Shown in pieces: positions 54,675-63,227 of a stretch of 64,000 bases of DNA. Within the stretch, counting starts at the first letter, position 1. Each line of letters opens with the position of its first letter. The notes below the pieces were generated by a model. The model made no database searches, was not told the DNA's origin, and saw nothing but the letters and a program-made list of their open reading frames with translations. The position numbers were made by a program, and so were the translations under genes. Source of the stretch: an uncultured Alphaproteobacteria bacterium (GTDB taxonomy: Bacteria; Pseudomonadota; Alphaproteobacteria; HIMB59; GCA-002718135); NCBI GenBank assembly GCA_902628645.1, contig CACONS010000001.1, positions 1 to 64,000 of the forward strand. The letters run 5' to 3'.

Positions 54675-55843
54675 ATTAATTTTAAAGCTTTATCTAAAGC
54701 ATCTTTGAGATCATTAACATCTTCTATTCCAATTGATAGCCTGATTAAAGTATCTGTGATCCCAAGATCTTCTCTTATTTTTTTATCTATAGATGCGTGT
54801 GTCATAATTGCTGGATGTTCAATTAAGCTTTCTACTCCACCTAAGCTTTCTGCCAGTGTAAAAATTTCTATATTTTCAAGAAATTTTCTTGCTGAATTTA
54901 TATCTCCTTTTAAATCAATAGATACAATACCGCCAAATCCATACATTTGTTTTTTTGAAGTTTCATAATTATGATCAGATTTTAAACCAGGATAGAAAAC
55001 TTTATTTACCTTATCGTGATTTGATAAATAGTTAGCAATTTCTAACGCATTAGAGTTATGTTTTTCCATTCTAACTGCTAATGTTTTAATTGATCTAACT
55101 AACATGTAACAATCAAAAGGACTTGGAACAGATCCAACAGCATTTTGTATATATTTAATTTTATCTGCAAGTTCATTATTATTATTAATTACTAGCGCTC
55201 CACCAATTATATCACTGTGACCACCTAAATATTTAGTGGAGGAATGTATAACTGCATCTGCTCCTAATTTTAACGGTTGTTGATTATAAGGAGATGCAAA
55301 AGTATTGTCACATACGACCATTATTTCTTGATTGCTTATGTTCTTTTTAATTTTTTCAATATCAATTATTTTTAGAAGAGGGTTAGATGGAGTTTCAACC
55401 CAGATCATTTTCGTATTTTCTTTAATGTGTCCCTGCCAGTTATTGTCCTTACTTAAATCTGCATAAGTAACTTCAACATTCTGATTTACTGATTTAATTT
55501 TATCAAATATTCTTCGGGTTCCTCCGTAAACATCATCGCTTGACAGAATTGAATAGTTATTACCTAGCGCATCTGATAAAGCGGAAATGGCCGCCATACC
55601 TGAACTAAACGCAAAACCATATGCACCATCTTCAATTTCAGTTAATAATTTTTCGAGAACATCTCTTGTTGGATTACCAGTTCTTGCATATTCATATTTA
55701 AAATCCCCAGGCGATTTTTGTTTAAATGTAGAAGAAAGATGAATAGGGGGCATAACAGCTCCAGTACTTTCATCTGCACCATGACCTGAATGAATTACTT
55801 TAGAATTAAATTTTTTATCTTTTGTTTTCACTTTTATATCCAA
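54671..55843 (-). CDS. metB: Cystathionine gamma-synthase-like PLP enzyme
   Basis: Cys/Met-metabolism PLP enzyme of 390 residues. The Schiff-base lysine is Lys204 in SSTKYLGGHSD, and the N-terminal blocks GAVMPPIHLSSTF, YEYARTGNPTR and FSSGMAAISA are typical of cystathionine gamma-synthase, gamma-lyase or O-acetylhomoserine sulfhydrylase. Its place behind cysE and cysK makes a sulfur-assimilation role likely, and with the MetC-like enzyme at 16659 it could complete transsulfuration. The start is a TTG at 55843, which overlaps the cysK stop by 10 bases. MetB versus gamma-lyase is unresolved. Confidence 0.85.
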   Translation of the reverse strand: MDIKVKTKDKKFNSKVIHSGHGADESTGAVMPPIHLSSTFKQKSPGDFKYEYARTGNPTRDVLEKLLTEIEDGAYGFAFSSGMAAISALSDALGNNYSILSSDDVYGGTRRIFDKIKSVNQNVEVTYADLSKDNNWQGHIKENTKMIWVETPSNPLLKIIDIEKIKKNISNQEIMVVCDNTFASPYNQQPLKLGADAVIHSSTKYLGGHSDIIGGALVINNNNELADKIKYIQNAVGSVPSPFDCYMLVRSIKTLAVRMEKHNSNALEIANYLSNHDKVNKVFYPGLKSDHNYETSKKQMYGFGGIVSIDLKGDINSARKFLENIEIFTLAESLGGVESLIEHPAIMTHASIDKKIREDLGITDTLIRLSIGIEDVNDLKDALDKALKLI

Positions 55844-56832
55844 TCAGGGATTGGTAAGTTTTTTGATTGTAAAAATTCTTTATTAAACATTTTATCGTAA
55901 TATTTATTAGCATCATCACATAAAATAGTAACAATTTTTTTACCTGGACCCATTTCTTTAGCTAATTTTATTGCACCGCAAATATTTACTCCTGAGCTAA
56001 GACCTAGGAATAATCCATCAGTTTTTATTAATTTATATAATATTTCCATGCATTCATTATCAGAAACGTAGAATGATTGGTCAACAGTACAATTTTCAAG
56101 ATTTTTAGTGACTCTAGCTTGTCCAATTCCTTCTGTTATAGATTCATCACCTTTTTTTTCAGGAGTTCCATTTGTAAAATAATTATACATGGATGAACCT
56201 TGTGAGTCAGTGCAAGCTATAAGAATATTTTTATTAAATGACTTCAATCCAACACTAACACCAGTTAGAGTTCCACCTGTTCCAATAGCGCATGTAAATC
56301 CATCTACCTTACCGTTTGTTTGATCAAAAATTTCTTTTGCTGTTGTTTTTTCATGAAATTTATAATTTGCTAAATTTTCAAATTGTCCTGCCCAAAAAGT
56401 TTTCTTCCCTGTTTCTTTTTCTAATTCTAATGCTAATTTTTGTGAAACACGTTGATAGTTACCTGGATCAGAATATGGTTTTGCATCAACTAAATGCAGT
56501 TCAGCTCCCATATTTTTAAGAATATCTCTTTTTGAAGGAACAGTAATATTCGGCATCACCACTTTTAAATTATAGTTTTTTGCATTGCAAACTAGAGCTA
56601 GACCTATTCCAGTGTTTCCAAATGTTCCTTCAACAACAGTTCCACCTGGTTCAATTAAATTTTTTTCTTCTGCGTCAAGTATAATGCCTAAAGCTGTTCG
56701 ATCTTTTATTGAGCCAGCTGGATTTAAAAATTCTGCTTTACCATAAATTTCACATCCAGAAATTTCTGAAGGATAATTTAGTTTTATTAGAGGTGTATTA
56801 CCAATTAGATCGGTAATATTATTTGTTATCAT
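55834..56832 (-). CDS. cysK: Cysteine synthase (O-acetylserine sulfhydrylase)
   Basis: Fold type II PLP enzyme that makes cysteine from O-acetylserine and sulfide. Lys44 in [10 protein letters not shown] carries [15 protein letters not shown] binds the substrate amino acid, [10 protein letters not shown] the phosphate, and SSGVNICGA follows. The EGTFGNTG variant of the usual TSGNTG loop is typical of some alphaproteobacterial members. ATG 56832 is chosen over a preceding TTG at 56835. It overlaps cysE by 14 bases and metB by 10. With CysE next door, cysteine synthase is more likely than cystathionine beta-synthase. Confidence 0.92.
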   Translation of the reverse strand: MITNNITDLIGNTPLIKLNYPSEISGCEIYGKAEFLNPAGSIKDRTALGIILDAEEKNLIEPGGTVVEGTFGNTGIGLALVCNAKNYNLKVVMPNITVPSKRDILKNMGAELHLVDAKPYSDPGNYQRVSQKLALELEKETGKKTFWAGQFENLANYKFHEKTTAKEIFDQTNGKVDGFTCAIGTGGTLTGVSVGLKSFNKNILIACTDSQGSSMYNYFTNGTPEKKGDESITEGIGQARVTKNLENCTVDQSFYVSDNECMEILYKLIKTDGLFLGLSSGVNICGAIKLAKEMGPGKKIVTILCDDANKYYDKMFNKEFLQSKNLPIPDWI

Positions 56833-57394
56833 CAATATCTCTTACACCGTATGGTTTAAATGATGTATCTTTGTTAATGCTAATGTTTTTAACTGGGTTA
56901 CCAACCATTGTTGCATGCGGTTGAACATCTTTTAATACTACAGTATTTGCACCAATTCTCGCGCAATGTCCGATATTTATTGGTCCTAAAATACTTGCTC
57001 CACAACCTATTATAACATTATCTTCAATAGTTGGATGTCTCTTTGTGTTTCTTTGATTCTTTGAATTTTCTGCTGGACTTATGCCTCCTAGTGTTACTCC
57101 ATGATATAATGTAACATTATCTCCAATAATACTTGTTTCTCCTATTACAGTTCCCATGCCATGATCAATAAATAAGTTTTTTCCGACACTTGCTGCAGGA
57201 TGAATTTCAATTCCTGTTAAAAAACGACTAAACTGAGAAATTATTCTTGCTAATGTGTAGAGATTAAGGTTCCAAAGATTATTTGCTATTCTGTGAAAAA
57301 AAACTGATTTCACACCTGGGTATGTAAGTATTATACTTAGCTTACTTTTTGCGGCCGGATCTCTCTCAATTATGGAATTTAAATAATCAGTCAT
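56819..57394 (-). CDS. cysE: Serine O-acetyltransferase
   Basis: Makes O-acetylserine, the first step of cysteine synthesis. The 191-residue protein is the short form lacking part of the N-terminal helical region. The left-handed beta-helix is plain from [19 protein letters not shown] (His near the active site) through [32 protein letters not shown] and [22 protein letters not shown]. Short forms of this kind occur in many bacteria. It heads the three-gene run cysE-cysK-metB on the minus strand, each overlapping the next. Confidence 0.93.
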   Translation of the reverse strand: MTDYLNSIIERDPAAKSKLSIILTYPGVKSVFFHRIANNLWNLNLYTLARIISQFSRFLTGIEIHPAASVGKNLFIDHGMGTVIGETSIIGDNVTLYHGVTLGGISPAENSKNQRNTKRHPTIEDNVIIGCGASILGPINIGHCARIGANTVVLKDVQPHATMVGNPVKNISINKDTSFKPYGVRDIDDNK

Positions 57395-57526
57395 TCATTA
57401 TGATATTTAGTGATTATTGTATTTTTTTCAATGTAACGAGGATTTCACTTAAAATTATATTTTTTTATCATGTGAATTTTTGATAGTTTATATGGATAAA
57501 AGATAATCAATATATATTTTGCAGAT

Positions 57527-57922
57527 ATGAATTATAAAATTAAAGTTTATTATGAGGATACAGATGCTTCGGGTAGAGTATATCATTCAAATTATTTAAA
57601 ATATTTAGAAAGAGGTAGATCTGAGTTCTTATATGAATTAGATTATAATCATAAGAATTTACTGCAATCACAAAATTTTTATTTTGTAGTAAAACATATT
57701 GATATTGATTTTAAATTACCAGCATATTTTGAAGACATTTTAAATGTAAAAACAACAATCAATGAAATTTCTAAAGTAAAAATAATTTTTCATCAATCTA
57801 TATTTAGAGAAAAAGATTTAATAATTGATTCGGAAATTTTAATTACTCCTGTAAATAATAAAGGTAAAATACAAAAAATTCCTATTGAAATGCTTGAAAA
57901 ATTACAAAAAGAAAAATTATAA
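57527..57922 (+). CDS. ybgC: YbgC-like acyl-CoA thioesterase (hotdog fold)
   Basis: Hotdog-fold thioesterase, 131 residues. The catalytic block YYEDTDASGRVYHSNYLKYLERGRSEFL at the N-terminus carries the active Asp and is the hallmark of the YbgC group. In many Gram-negative bacteria ybgC lies before tolQ in the Tol-Pal cluster; here tolQRAB are not adjacent, as an unrelated carrier gene follows after 44 bases. It probably hydrolyses short acyl-CoA or acyl-ACP thioesters. It has its own 132-base upstream region after cysE (divergent). Confidence 0.9.
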   Translation: MNYKIKVYYEDTDASGRVYHSNYLKYLERGRSEFLYELDYNHKNLLQSQNFYFVVKHIDIDFKLPAYFEDILNVKTTINEISKVKIIFHQSIFREKDLIIDSEILITPVNNKGKIQKIPIEMLEKLQKEKL

Positions 57923-57966
57923 ATAAATTTATTTTTTTTTAAAAAAACAAATGTTATCTAATAATA

Positions 57967-58803
57967 ATGGGTATAGTTACTGATGTAATACTTCCTCTTT
58001 CTTTAGCTTTTATAATGTTTTCATTGGGCTTAGGTTTAAGTCTTACTGATTTCACTAGAGTTTTTTCTAAACCAAGAGATTTTCTAATCGGTTTATTCTT
58101 TCAAATTATTGTCCTTCCAATAGTTGCGTTAATAATTGTAATGTTTTGGCCTTTATCTCCTGAATTAGCTATTGGAGTAATGATCCTTGCTGCTGCACCT
58201 GGAGGAGTGACTAGCAATGTTTTAACATCCTTTGCAAAAGGTAATATTGCGCTTTCTATTTCATTAACTGCGATAAATAGTATTTTATGCGTAATCACGG
58301 TTCCATTAATACTAATGGTATCATTAACGGTTCTTGATATGGGTAGTATTAACGAAGGCCAATCATTATTTAGTGTAGCATCTCAAATGTTTTTGATTGT
58401 TACTATACCAGTTCTTATTGGAGTACTTCTTAGTAGTGTACTTTCATCATTTGAGAAAATTGCAAAAAATATATCTATAATTTTATTTGTTTTAGTACTT
58501 ATTGGAGCAATACTATCTCAAAGAGAAAATGTTGTTAGTTATTTTGCTCAAGCCGGTTTGGTAATGTTATTTCTCAATGTAATTATGATGATTATCGTTT
58601 TTTTTCTCTCAAAATCATTTAATGCATCTAAAGAAACTTTCAGATGTTGGTTGATGGAAGTAGGTCTACAAAATGGTACTTTAGCAATTGTAGTAGCTAA
58701 CACTTTTTTTGCAAGTACCGTTTATTTAATACCTGCTGCAATTTATAGTTTAATAATGTATGCAACAGCACTTCCCTTAATTTATTTTCTAAGAAGAAAT
58801 TAA
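57967..58803 (+). CDS. Bile acid:sodium symporter (BASS) family transporter
   Basis: Inner-membrane protein of 278 residues with about nine hydrophobic helices. The conserved BASS features are the glycine-rich start of helix 3 onward, with VMILAAAPGGVTSNVLTSFAKGNIALSIS, and the later EVGLQNGTLAIVVANTFF, which form the crossover and sodium sites. The family imports organic anions such as pyruvate, pantoate or bile acids with sodium, which suits a marine cell. Its 3' end overlaps the convergent PhyH-type gene by 15 bases. The cargo cannot be told. Confidence 0.88.
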   Translation: MGIVTDVILPLSLAFIMFSLGLGLSLTDFTRVFSKPRDFLIGLFFQIIVLPIVALIIVMFWPLSPELAIGVMILAAAPGGVTSNVLTSFAKGNIALSISLTAINSILCVITVPLILMVSLTVLDMGSINEGQSLFSVASQMFLIVTIPVLIGVLLSSVLSSFEKIAKNISIILFVLVLIGAILSQRENVVSYFAQAGLVMLFLNVIMMIIVFFLSKSFNASKETFRCWLMEVGLQNGTLAIVVANTFFASTVYLIPAAIYSLIMYATALPLIYFLRRN

Positions 58804-59583
58804 AACAGGGAAAGTTTCACTATCCAATACATCATTGTTATTTAGTTTAACTTCTGGAAAAGGAGGAGACATTTCACCTTTTCGTTGAATATATCTTGCG
58901 TCATCTCCTGTAAATCTTATTGAAAAAGCTCTTCGTCTATTTTTTGAATTATTTCCATAAGCAGCGTGAATTGTTGCATAGTTGAATGCAATTGCATCAC
59001 CTATATCACATTCATATGAAATTATTTTGTAGTTGTCTCTATTGCTTTCAATATCTGGTATTTTTTCAAATTCCTCATCTTTATGATCATAGTCATATCC
59101 TTTAAACTTAGTAGGTAAAAATGTTTTATTCCATTTATGAGAACCTATTATGAATTCCATAGAAGAATTAATGTCAATCTTATCAAGTGGTATCCAAATA
59201 CTTACATTATCTTTACCTTGTACACAGTAATAACCTTGGTCTTGATGCCAGGGTGTCCTTTTTTTTGATCCTTTTTCTTTTATTAAAACATGCTCATGGA
59301 ATAAATTTACTTTTTTAGATTGCATTAATAAGCCGGCAATTTTAGCAATATTGGAATTAAAAATAAAATTTTTATATTCATTTATTCTTTGCCAATTACA
59401 ATAATCATCGTAAAAAATTTCTTGATCATCTGTTTCTTCATAAACACATTTATATTTACTAGGGTTTTGAAAATTATATTCAATACCTTTTCTTAATTCT
59501 TCAATCCATTTTTGATTAACTATTTGTTTTAGTAAAACGACTCCATTTTCTTGAAATTCATTACTTATTTTTTTATCAATCAT
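58789..59583 (-). CDS. Phytanoyl-CoA dioxygenase (PhyH) family protein
   Basis: Non-heme Fe(II)/2-oxoglutarate dioxygenase, 264 residues. Iron ligands are His113 and Asp115 in TPWHQDQGYYC, with a later histidine in YATIHAAYGN near residue 207 and the 2-oxoglutarate arginine in RRRAFSIRF. PhyH proteins hydroxylate lipids or small metabolites, and marine bacteria carry many with unknown substrates. It is the last gene of the seven-gene minus-strand run, starting at the base next to the ABC permease stop. Confidence 0.85.
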   Translation of the reverse strand: MIDKKISNEFQENGVVLLKQIVNQKWIEELRKGIEYNFQNPSKYKCVYEETDDQEIFYDDYCNWQRINEYKNFIFNSNIAKIAGLLMQSKKVNLFHEHVLIKEKGSKKRTPWHQDQGYYCVQGKDNVSIWIPLDKIDINSSMEFIIGSHKWNKTFLPTKFKGYDYDHKDEEFEKIPDIESNRDNYKIISYECDIGDAIAFNYATIHAAYGNNSKNRRRAFSIRFTGDDARYIQRKGEMSPPFPEVKLNNNDVLDSETFPVLISS

Positions 59584-60345
59584 TTAATCTTTAATTTTAT
59601 ATCCTTTTGAAAATGTATATGTAATAAATATTATACAGCTAATTAAGATTGTAAAAATAGTTAATGTGCTTGTAAAAAGTGAAACATCAGAGACTTCATA
59701 AAAACTATATCTGAAACCACTTATTAAATACAAAACAGGATTAAGTAATGAAATTTTTTGCCAAAACTCAGGCAACATATTTATAGAGTAAAAGCTTCCT
59801 CCAAGAAAAACTAGAGGTGTTATTACAAGTATGGGAATAATTTGTAATCCTTCAAAACCCTCAGCGTACATTCCAATTATAAAACCAAATAAAGCAAATG
59901 TAATCGATGTAAGAATTAGAAAGAACATCATTAGAAATGGATGATCTATTCGCACATCTACAAAAAAATTAGCAGTAAGGATTATAACACATCCTATTAT
60001 TAAAGATTTGGATGCAGCTGCTCCTACAAAACCAAGCACTATTTCAAAAGATGATAATGGTGCCGCAAGTATTTCATAGATAGTATTTGTAAATCTTGGA
60101 AAATAAAAAGCAAATGATGCATTTGAAATGGATTGAGTTAAAATAGTTAACATAATCATTCCTGGCACAATATAAGAACCGTAATTTATTCCATCTATTT
60201 CAGTAATTCTAGAACCAATTGCTGATCCAAAAACTACAAAGTAAAGTGAGGTAGTAATTATAGGTGAAGCAAGACTTTGAAATAAGGTTCTTTTAAACCT
60301 TTCCATTTCATGTACGTATATTGCTTTAATTCCGTACCAATTCAT
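59584..60345 (-). CDS. ABC-2 type exporter permease
   Basis: Inner-membrane subunit of an ABC exporter, 253 residues with about six helices. LASPIITTSLYFVVFGSAIGSR near the N-terminus and VITPLVFLGGSFYSINMLPEFW near residue 180 are signature blocks of ABC-2 permeases of the YadH/NodJ type (drug, polysaccharide or lipid export). It starts within the ATPase gene (20-base overlap) and the PhyH gene follows directly. No substrate-specific signature is visible. Confidence 0.88.
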   Translation of the reverse strand: MNWYGIKAIYVHEMERFKRTLFQSLASPIITTSLYFVVFGSAIGSRITEIDGINYGSYIVPGMIMLTILTQSISNASFAFYFPRFTNTIYEILAAPLSSFEIVLGFVGAAASKSLIIGCVIILTANFFVDVRIDHPFLMMFFLILTSITFALFGFIIGMYAEGFEGLQIIPILVITPLVFLGGSFYSINMLPEFWQKISLLNPVLYLISGFRYSFYEVSDVSLFTSTLTIFTILISCIIFITYTFSKGYKIKD

Positions 60346-61270
60346 TGTTATTTTCTTTGATAAGTTTCACAAAAATCTGCTCCAGTGAACTTTGTTCCAT
60401 ACTTACATCTTTTATTTTATAACCATCTTTTTTTACATCATTTAAGAGTTCAGTAATATCAGTTATGTTTGAGCTTAGATTGTAAGTATGTGAAAGAACT
60501 GAATTTGATTGCTCTAAAGTAAAATTATATTTTGATAAATTTCCATTTATTTTATCAATAGGTTGTATTAACTCAATTTTAATTGTTTTTTCTCCAAGTT
60601 TTTTAATTAACTTATCTTTTTCATCTATTAAAATAATTTTTCCTTCATTTATAACAGCAACTCTGTCACTTAATTCTTCAGCTTCTTCTATGTAATGAGT
60701 TGTTAGTATTATAGTTACTCCATCTTTATTTAACTTTTTAACAACATCCCACATATCTTTTCTTAATTCCACATCTACACTTGCTGTTGGTTCATCTAAA
60801 AACAATAATTTAGGCTGATGAGATAATGCTTTAGCAATCAGCACTCTTCTTTTCATGCCGCCTGATAGTTCTTTAATTTTATTATCTTTCTTATCCCAAA
60901 GCGATAGTTGTCTTAAAAGTTTTTCAATATATTTATGATCTGGTTTCTTTCCAAAAAGACCTCTTGTATAATTAACATTGTTCCATACAGTTTCAAAAGT
61001 TTCAAGATTCAATTCTTGAGGAACAATACCTGTTATTTTTCTAGTAGAGCGATAATTTTTAATAATATCCATATCATTAATTTTTATTGTCCCTGTATTA
61101 AAATTCACTATTCCACAAATTGAATTTATTAATGTTGATTTTCCTGCTCCATTTGGTCCAAGTAAAGCAAATATTTCTCCTTCTTTAATATTGAGGTTTA
61201 TGTTTTCCAGAGCTTTAAATGATTTATTATAAAATTTGGTTAAATTTTCTATCTCAAGAATATTTTTCAT
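60326..61270 (-). CDS. ABC-2 type exporter ATP-binding protein
   Basis: ATPase of the exporter, 314 residues. Walker A is GPNGAGKST (residues 38-46), followed by the signature LSGGMKRR near residue 139, Walker B LLFLDEPTASVD near 155 and the H-loop TTHYIEEAEELSD. The C-terminal ~80 residues form the extra domain (LSSNITDITELLNDVKKDG, then SLEQIFVKL) typical of YadG/NodI-type ATPases. It begins 3 bases after the photolyase-like gene on the minus strand. Confidence 0.93.
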   Translation of the reverse strand: MKNILEIENLTKFYNKSFKALENINLNIKEGEIFALLGPNGAGKSTLINSICGIVNFNTGTIKINDMDIIKNYRSTRKITGIVPQELNLETFETVWNNVNYTRGLFGKKPDHKYIEKLLRQLSLWDKKDNKIKELSGGMKRRVLIAKALSHQPKLLFLDEPTASVDVELRKDMWDVVKKLNKDGVTIILTTHYIEEAEELSDRVAVINEGKIILIDEKDKLIKKLGEKTIKIELIQPIDKINGNLSKYNFTLEQSNSVLSHTYNLSSNITDITELLNDVKKDGYKIKDVSMEQSSLEQIFVKLIKENNNELVRN

Positions 61271-61273
61271 ATA

Positions 61274-62452
61274 TTAAATATCTGTAATTAGTTTTGGGAT
61301 ATTTTGTTTAAATTTGAAATACCCTTTTTTTGAAAAAATCCAACTATTAACATCATATTTTCTATTAAAATTTATAAAATTAATAGATTGGTATTTTTTA
61401 GTAATTTTTTTGTAAATTTTCTTCCAATTTCCTTGTGTAACATAGGGTAAATGTACTTCTTTAATTTGATATTTAGAAATCCATTTATCTAAACTATTAA
61501 AATAATTTTCAAATTCTATATCAATTTGAATATTATTATAAAAATTATCATCTTTAAAATTTGAAATGCAAATATCTTTAATGTGTTTGATTACTTTTTC
61601 AGAGAAACTATGATCATTATAATCCTCTTTTGAGAAACCTGTAAAAACCTTAACTTTTTTATGATTTAAATCTTTTAGAATATTCAAATCATCTGTAGGT
61701 ATTATTATATATTTTATATCTTCTAAATTATAATCATAATTCAACTTTAGTTCATTTACATCATAAATTTTATCTTCAATTAGTGGGGTAGCATTTTCAT
61801 TTAAAATCTCATTTTTTGATATTTTAATATTACTATATTTTTCAATATTACTTTTTCGTGCTAAATAATTTTTTCCCTTTGTGTGAATACCAGCAACCCA
61901 TCTCCATGATAAAGTATTAGAAGCTGGATCGCCATCTAATAAATGCTGCATAAAAAAATCTGCTCCAAGTTGCCAAGGTAAATTAAGGGTAAAAATCCAG
62001 ATCGAAGCAAACCACATTCTTACATGATTATGTAAGTACCCATCTTCTTTAAGAGTGTTTACCCATTTGTTAAAAAATGACAGATTTGTGTTTCCAGAAA
62101 TTGCATTTAAATAGAATTTTTTATTACCTAATTCTTCAATTAATTTATTTCTATCCTCTAAATAATCAGAATAGACTGCTGGTCTATGTTCAAGCCAACC
62201 TTTCCAATAAGTTCTCCAATAAATTTCTTGGATAAATTTTTCACAATCCCTAAGTTCATATTTTTCTAATATTTTTTTTAAAACATTTTCTTCTGAAATA
62301 AGTCTATATCTAATGAAGGGTGATAATAGTGATGTAGTTTTATTACTGGAACTATCTTCACTATAGTTTCTATTTAACTCATAATATTTTCCTGCCTTAG
62401 GTAAATAATACAAGAGTTGCTTTTCAGCAAAGCTGATATTTGATTTAAACAT
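61274..62452 (-). CDS. Photolyase-like FAD-binding protein with reordered domains
   Basis: The 392-residue protein starts directly with the FAD-binding domain of DNA photolyases and cryptochromes: LLSPFIRYRLISEENV (41-56), FIQEIYWRTYW, HNHVRMWFASIW (141-152), DGDPASNTLSWRWVAG (173-188). The N-terminal antenna domain is missing. Instead, residues ~225-392 form a second region with alternating beta/alpha character (YIIIPTDD, VKVFTGFS, IKEVHLPY, INFINFNRKYD) that ends GYFKFKQNIP, comparable to an antenna-domain end. The usual C-terminal FDP-type tail of photolyases is absent. I infer a permuted or independent fusion. Whether it repairs DNA, senses light or does something else is unknown. It is in an operon with PsiE, DCC and an ABC exporter. 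Confidence 0.75.
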   Translation of the reverse strand: MFKSNISFAEKQLLYYLPKAGKYYELNRNYSEDSSSNKTTSLLSPFIRYRLISEENVLKKILEKYELRDCEKFIQEIYWRTYWKGWLEHRPAVYSDYLEDRNKLIEELGNKKFYLNAISGNTNLSFFNKWVNTLKEDGYLHNHVRMWFASIWIFTLNLPWQLGADFFMQHLLDGDPASNTLSWRWVAGIHTKGKNYLARKSNIEKYSNIKISKNEILNENATPLIEDKIYDVNELKLNYDYNLEDIKYIIIPTDDLNILKDLNHKKVKVFTGFSKEDYNDHSFSEKVIKHIKDICISNFKDDNFYNNIQIDIEFENYFNSLDKWISKYQIKEVHLPYVTQGNWKKIYKKITKKYQSINFINFNRKYDVNSWIFSKKGYFKFKQNIPKLITDI

Positions 62453-62463
62453 GTATTTATTAT

Positions 62464-62850
62464 TTAATCTTCAGCTGATTTTTTAGAACTTCGATTGAGT
62501 ATTTCCAAGTGCCGTACTCTTAAAACTACAATGGCAATAGCTATAACCAATATAGCTACAGACTCGTAAACATACGCTGATGGATCTACATCTTTTCTTT
62601 GCATAATTATCATCCTAGCAAGAGCTGTCATGGCTATGAAAAGAGGATAACTCATTCTAATAACTTTAGAAATCCAGTATTCTTTAATCATTCCTATAAT
62701 TTCAATGTAAATGAATAATAAAAGAATATCTGCTAGTGTAACTCTGTAAACCGCAATCATTCCTTGTACTTCCATGCCAATTGCGATAATTGTGCAAATA
62801 ATCAAAACTGAGAGCACGATTTTTTCTAAAAGTTCAAAATAACTATTCAT
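62464..62850 (-). CDS. PsiE family membrane protein
   Basis: The 128-residue inner-membrane protein has four hydrophobic helices and the PsiE-like sequence pattern LLFIYIEIIGMIKEYW and MTALARMIIMQR, known from phosphate-starvation-inducible protein PsiE. The molecular function of PsiE is not established. It lies 11 bases upstream of the photolyase-like gene in the direction of transcription and starts one base after the DCC gene stop, so all three are probably made together. No PHO box was recognised. Confidence 0.8.
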   Translation of the reverse strand: MNSYFELLEKIVLSVLIICTIIAIGMEVQGMIAVYRVTLADILLLFIYIEIIGMIKEYWISKVIRMSYPLFIAMTALARMIIMQRKDVDPSAYVYESVAILVIAIAIVVLRVRHLEILNRSSKKSAED

Positions 62851-63213
62851 TTAAATTCTTTCTATTTTATTTAGTTGATTCTTGTTTTTGTAAAATAGAA
62901 TTAGGGCAAAAATTTCATATAAAAACCACGAAACATGATAAATTACTGGTTTTCTTATTATTTTAGCCAAAAAACTATATTTTGGAATTTCTGACCACAT
63001 TTGAATAAATGCATCAACTCCACAATAAACCTTATCATCCTTTATAGTATGCAAACGTCTCAACAATTCTTTAGCATTTTTATTAGTGTCTTTTTTAGAA
63101 TTTTTTTCAGTACAAATATCAATCCATTCAAGATTATTTTCTTGTTTTTTATAATGATTTATCTCAAACCTACAAATACTGCATGAATTATTAAAATAAA
63201 CTTTAGTTGCCAT
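62851..63213 (-). CDS. DCC family (DUF393) thiol-disulfide oxidoreductase-like protein
   Basis: The 120-residue protein has the DUF393 start VYFNNSCSICRFEI, with the CXXC pair Cys11 and Cys14, and the middle block IKDDKVYCGVDAFIQMWSEIP. This is the DCC family, predicted to have a thioredoxin-like fold. In several bacteria DCC genes lie near photolyase or other light-response genes, as here. The C-terminal part (FLYEIFALILFYKNKN) is hydrophobic and may associate with the membrane. It sits between the hydratase gene and psiE-like gene on the minus strand with very small gaps. Confidence 0.85.
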   Translation of the reverse strand: MATKVYFNNSCSICRFEINHYKKQENNLEWIDICTEKNSKKDTNKNAKELLRRLHTIKDDKVYCGVDAFIQMWSEIPKYSFLAKIIRKPVIYHVSWFLYEIFALILFYKNKNQLNKIERI

Positions 63214-63227
63214 ATAAAAAAAATAAT

